Of a stretch of DNA of 6,683 bases, positions 4,271-6,683 are shown in pieces. The stretch comes from Verrucomicrobiota bacterium (lineage in GTDB: Bacteria; Verrucomicrobiota; Verrucomicrobiia; Chthoniobacterales; Terrimicrobiaceae): the NCBI GenBank assembly GCA_026398285.1, contig JAPLTI010000104.1, positions 1 through 6,683 on the forward strand, given 5' to 3'. Each line of letters starts with the position of its first letter. Positions within the stretch are counted from its first letter, which is position 1. The position numbers were made by a program, and so were the translations under genes. Under the pieces are notes generated by a model. That model did not search any database, had not been told where the DNA came from, and was given only the letters and a program-made list of their open reading frames with translations.

Positions 4271-6127
4271 CTACGCGCTTGCCTGCGCCTCGCACTCGGC
4301 TGCGCTGGCGAGCCACTCGGAGTTGGCTTTTTCCAAGGCGTCTCCCACATCGGCGAGTTCGCGGTTTATTCGCATTGCGAGGGCGGGACTGTCATGGGTT
4401 TCCTTCTCCTCCATCTTCGCCGTGAGTTCACGCTGGCGTGCCTCGAGAGTTTGAATCTGGGTCTCAAGCTCAGCCACACGGCGTTCACGGGCGCGTTTTT
4501 CGGCGGCTTCCGCCTTGCGGGCCTCGGCTTCGGCGCGGCGCTGGGCCTTGATTTCTTTGAGGCCCATTTTCGGCTGGTCGGAAGTTTTAGAAGGTGTGGT
4601 CTCGGGCTGGAAATTTCCCAGCGAGGCAACTGTGCCCGCTCTCACACTGCCACCGGCGCGGGACTTCTCACGGAAGTAATCGTAATCCCCCGCATACGGA
4701 GTGAGCTTGCCGGCCTGCACATGGATAACCGAAGTCGCGATGGCTCGAATGAAATGCACATCGTGGCTGACGAAAAAGATCGTTCCCTCGTAGGGTTGGA
4801 GTGCCCGGATGAGCGCATCGATGCTCGGCATGTCGAGGTGGGTCGTCGGCTCGTCGAGTAGCAGGAAGTTCGGGGGATCGAGCAGAAGCTTTACCAAGGC
4901 CACGCGGCTTTTCTCCCCGCCGCTCAGAACACCTATTGGTTTGAAGACATCATCTCCGCGAAACAAAAACGCTCCCAGCACAGTGCGGGCCGCCTGCTCG
5001 GGGACGGGGCGGGCGATGGACTGCACCTCGTCGAGCACCGAGCGTTTTGTGTTCAGGCCTTCGGTGCGGTGTTGGGCGAAGTAACCGATGCCGCAGTTGT
5101 GCCCCGGTGTGCGTGTGCCAGCTTGGAGTTCGAGTTGGCCGCCGAGGATTTTTAGCAAAGTGGACTTGCCCGCGCCGTTCGGTCCCACCAGCACGGTGCG
5201 CTGGCCTTTTTCGACCTCCAAATTCAAATCCTCGTAGATCACTTTCTCACCATAGGCCTGCCGTATACCCTCCAGGGCAATCACGCGCTGGCAGCCTCGG
5301 GGAGGTTGTGGAAAACGGAAACTCACTGTCGGCTCGTCGGATTCCGGCGCCTCGATGCGAACCATGCGTGCGAGCTGTTTGATGCGGTCCTGCGCCTGTG
5401 CGGCCTTGCTGGCCTTGGCGCGGAAGCGGTTGATGAAATCCTCGAGGTGCGCGATTTCCTTTTGCTGGTTGCGGTAGGCGGCGAGTTGCTGCTCCTCGCG
5501 GGCTTTCTTCTGATCTAGGCAGGCGTCGTAGTTTCCTTGGTAGCGGATGAGTTTGCGGTGCCGGATTTCGACAATGCCACGGCAGATGAGATTTAAGAAT
5601 TCCCGGTCGTGCGATATGGTGAGTATCGCTCCAGGATAATTCACGAGATGGTTTTGAAACCAACCAAGCGTTTCCAGATCGAGGTGGTTGGTTGGTTCGT
5701 CCAGCAGCAGTAAATCCGGCTCCTCGACAAGCAGTCGAGCCAAGTGCGCCCTCATGATCCACCCGCCGCTCAACTCGCGCAGTGGACGGTGGAAGTCACC
5801 CTCGCGAAACGCCAGTCCCGCTAAAATGCGCTTCGCCATGGCCTCGGCCCGGCCATCGGCCTCGTGCCCTGCAGCCAACTCCATCACCGTGTCATCGCTT
5901 ACTGCGGCTGTTTCTTGAGGCAAGAAGCCCACGCGAGTCCCCCGTTGCAGTGTGACCTGCCCCTCGTCGGGTTCGTCATTCCGCAGAAGAAGCGAAAAGA
6001 GCGTTGATTTCCCTGCGCCATTCGGACCAATCAGCCCGATACGGTCGCCCGAGTTCACTTGCAGCGCCGCGTCTTCGAAAAGAACCCGCCCGCCAAAAGA
6101 TTTTGTCACCTGTGAAAGAGTCAGCAT
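4271..6127 (-). CDS. ABC-F family ATPase, YheS type
   Basis: This soluble protein has two fused ATP-binding cassettes and no membrane domain. ABC-F proteins act in the cytoplasm at the ribosomal E site to relieve stalled or stuck translation. Numbering from the chosen ATG (618 residues): Walker A GPNGAGKST at 34-42, signature LSGGW at 119-123, Walker B DEPTNHLD at 143-150 and SHDR at 172-175. An interdomain linker at about 199-259 contains RFRAKASKAAQAQDRIKQLARM-like sequence typical of YheS. Second-cassette motifs are Walker A 315-323, LSGGE 401-405 and DEPTTHLD 425-432, with Thr where Asn is usual. A charged, Ala/Glu/Arg-rich coiled-coil extension (about 494-618) matches the YheS C-terminus. 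The ATG at 6127 is preferred because cassette 1 begins at once (MLTLSQVTKSFG). An in-frame TTG at 6145 would add six residues, and neither start has a good ribosome-binding site. A role in antibiotic resistance is possible for the family, but nothing here indicates it. Confidence 0.92.
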   Translation of the reverse strand: MLTLSQVTKSFGGRVLFEDAALQVNSGDRIGLIGPNGAGKSTLFSLLLRNDEPDEGQVTLQRGTRVGFLPQETAAVSDDTVMELAAGHEADGRAEAMAKRILAGLAFREGDFHRPLRELSGGWIMRAHLARLLVEEPDLLLLDEPTNHLDLETLGWFQNHLVNYPGAILTISHDREFLNLICRGIVEIRHRKLIRYQGNYDACLDQKKAREEQQLAAYRNQQKEIAHLEDFINRFRAKASKAAQAQDRIKQLARMVRIEAPESDEPTVSFRFPQPPRGCQRVIALEGIRQAYGEKVIYEDLNLEVEKGQRTVLVGPNGAGKSTLLKILGGQLELQAGTRTPGHNCGIGYFAQHRTEGLNTKRSVLDEVQSIARPVPEQAARTVLGAFLFRGDDVFKPIGVLSGGEKSRVALVKLLLDPPNFLLLDEPTTHLDMPSIDALIRALQPYEGTIFFVSHDVHFIRAIATSVIHVQAGKLTPYAGDYDYFREKSRAGGSVRAGTVASLGNFQPETTPSKTSDQPKMGLKEIKAQRRAEAEARKAEAAEKRARERRVAELETQIQTLEARQRELTAKMEEKETHDSPALAMRINRELADVGDALEKANSEWLASAAECEAQASA

Positions 6128-6209
6128 CCGGTTTTGAAAAGCCAAACAAACTGGCGAAGCGAAGCCATGCCGTCCAACGCAATTTTCAAAATTCCACAGT
6201 TTTCGCCGT

Positions 6210-6231
6210 CAGCTCCCCGCTCAGCGAGCTG
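6210..6231 (-). terminator. Possible hairpin after the TolB-like gene
   Basis: In the 119-base gap before the ABC-F gene, CAGCTC (6210-6215) and GAGCTG (6226-6231) form a 6-bp stem around a 10-base loop. It lies about 16 bases beyond the TolB-like stop codon. No T-run follows on the - strand, so it is not a standard intrinsic terminator. No convincing ABC-F promoter was found in this gap, so read-through from the TolB-like gene is possible. Confidence 0.25.
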
Positions 6232-6246
6232 CTTGACTTTTCGACC

Positions 6247-6683
6247 TCAGCGGGACCAGGAGGGCTCGGAGACTTTTCCGAGACCTGAGACGACCGGAGT
6301 GCGGCGGCCTTTGAGTGTGTCCAGGAGCATGATGGACGATCCGTCGCTATAAATAATATGGCGGGAGTCGGCTCCCCAGGCGGGGTCCTGGCCTTCCGCA
6401 ACAATGCGAGCTCCGCCGGTGGCGAGGTCCATCACCGCGATGGCGAAGCCGCCTTGGCGGACGGTGAAGGCGATTTTTTTGCCGTCGGGCGACCAGCTGG
6501 GTTCGGTGCAATAGCCGTATCCAGTGGGAACAAGGCGTCCCACGCCGCCGGCGGCGCTGATGCGGTAGAGTTGGGGGCCTCCGCGTTCATCGGAGGAGTA
6601 AATGATCTCTCCGCCGTCTGGCGACCAGGATGGAGAGGACTCGACAGCGCGGGTGCGTGTGAGGCGGCGTCCACCGCTGCCAT
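6247..6683 (-). CDS. TolB-like beta-propeller protein, C-terminal part (5' end outside the window)
   Basis: The frame is open from the right edge and gives 144 complete codons ending in TGA. It consists of TolB/PD40-type propeller repeats, each marked by the motif xPSWSPDG: SPSWSPDGGEIIYSS (16-30), EPSWSPDGKKIAFTV (60-74) and the degenerate DPAWGADSRHIIYSD (99-113). The protein stops right after a final EPSWSR (139-144), just as E. coli TolB ends shortly after its last PAWSP motif. TolB is the periplasmic propeller of the Tol-Pal system, which keeps the outer membrane attached and constricting at division. The signal peptide and N-terminal domain, which would separate true TolB from other PD40-repeat proteins, lie outside the window, and no pal gene follows. 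The family call is firm; the tolB name is not given for that reason. Confidence 0.85.
   Translation of the reverse strand, partial: GSGGRRLTRTRAVESSPSWSPDGGEIIYSSDERGGPQLYRISAAGGVGRLVPTGYGYCTEPSWSPDGKKIAFTVRQGGFAIAVMDLATGGARIVAEGQDPAWGADSRHIIYSDGSSIMLLDTLKGRRTPVVSGLGKVSEPSWSR

Noticed and set aside
4135..4425. + strand ORF starting in the sigma/ABC-F intergenic region
   Set aside because: It passes through the bidirectional terminator and then runs antisense to the ABC-F tail. It has no recognisable domain and no good start.
4268..4861. + strand ORF of 197 codons opposite the ABC-F gene
   Set aside because: It is antisense to the second cassette and coiled-coil tail of a conserved protein.
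6432..6683. - strand ORF beginning with ATG exactly at the right edge
   Set aside because: The neighbouring frame carries the TolB propeller repeats without interruption to the edge. This one has none, and its edge ATG is coincidental.

Overview
The window is a compact chromosomal stretch of a diderm bacterium. A TolB-like beta-propeller points to a Gram-negative envelope. The polyphosphate glucokinase closely resembles the actinobacterial-type family, Shine-Dalgarno sites are mostly weak, and two genes start with TTG or GTG. This gene mix would suit Verrucomicrobiota or a related phylum, but that is inference; nothing here fixes the taxon. No phage, transposon, CRISPR or defence genes were seen.

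Layout. The left edge (1-492, + strand) holds the last 163 codons of the disaggregase ClpB. Everything else is on the - strand, so ClpB converges on its neighbour across a 43-base gap. Read in the direction of transcription from the right edge, the order is: the C-terminal part of a TolB-like propeller (6247-6683); a complete YheS-type ABC-F ATPase (4271-6127) ending at a good bidirectional terminator (4201-4234); a 254-base intergenic region with a candidate promoter, a palindrome and a repeat-built hairpin; an ECF sigma factor (3450-4016) followed after 7 bases by polyphosphate glucokinase ppgK (2699-3442); tRNA-Ala(GGC) (2581-2656); and a TetR-family regulator (1843-2484) whose stop codon overlaps the TTG start of an ABC1/UbiB-family atypical kinase (536-1846).

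How the genes fit together. Two tight transcription units stand out. In sigma-ppgK, an ECF sigma factor with no adjacent anti-sigma gene is apparently co-transcribed with an enzyme that phosphorylates glucose using polyphosphate. In tetR-ABC1 kinase, the repressor and kinase are translationally coupled through a TTGA overlap. ClpB, TolB and the ABC-F protein are housekeeping functions (protein disaggregation, envelope maintenance, ribosome rescue or translation).

Most of the window is ordinary. The least explained part is the sigma-factor leader at about 4013-4090. It combines a possible 11-codon leader ORF whose stop overlaps the sigma start (GTGA) with three GCAACC blocks that can each pair with one GGTTGC next to the leader start codon.
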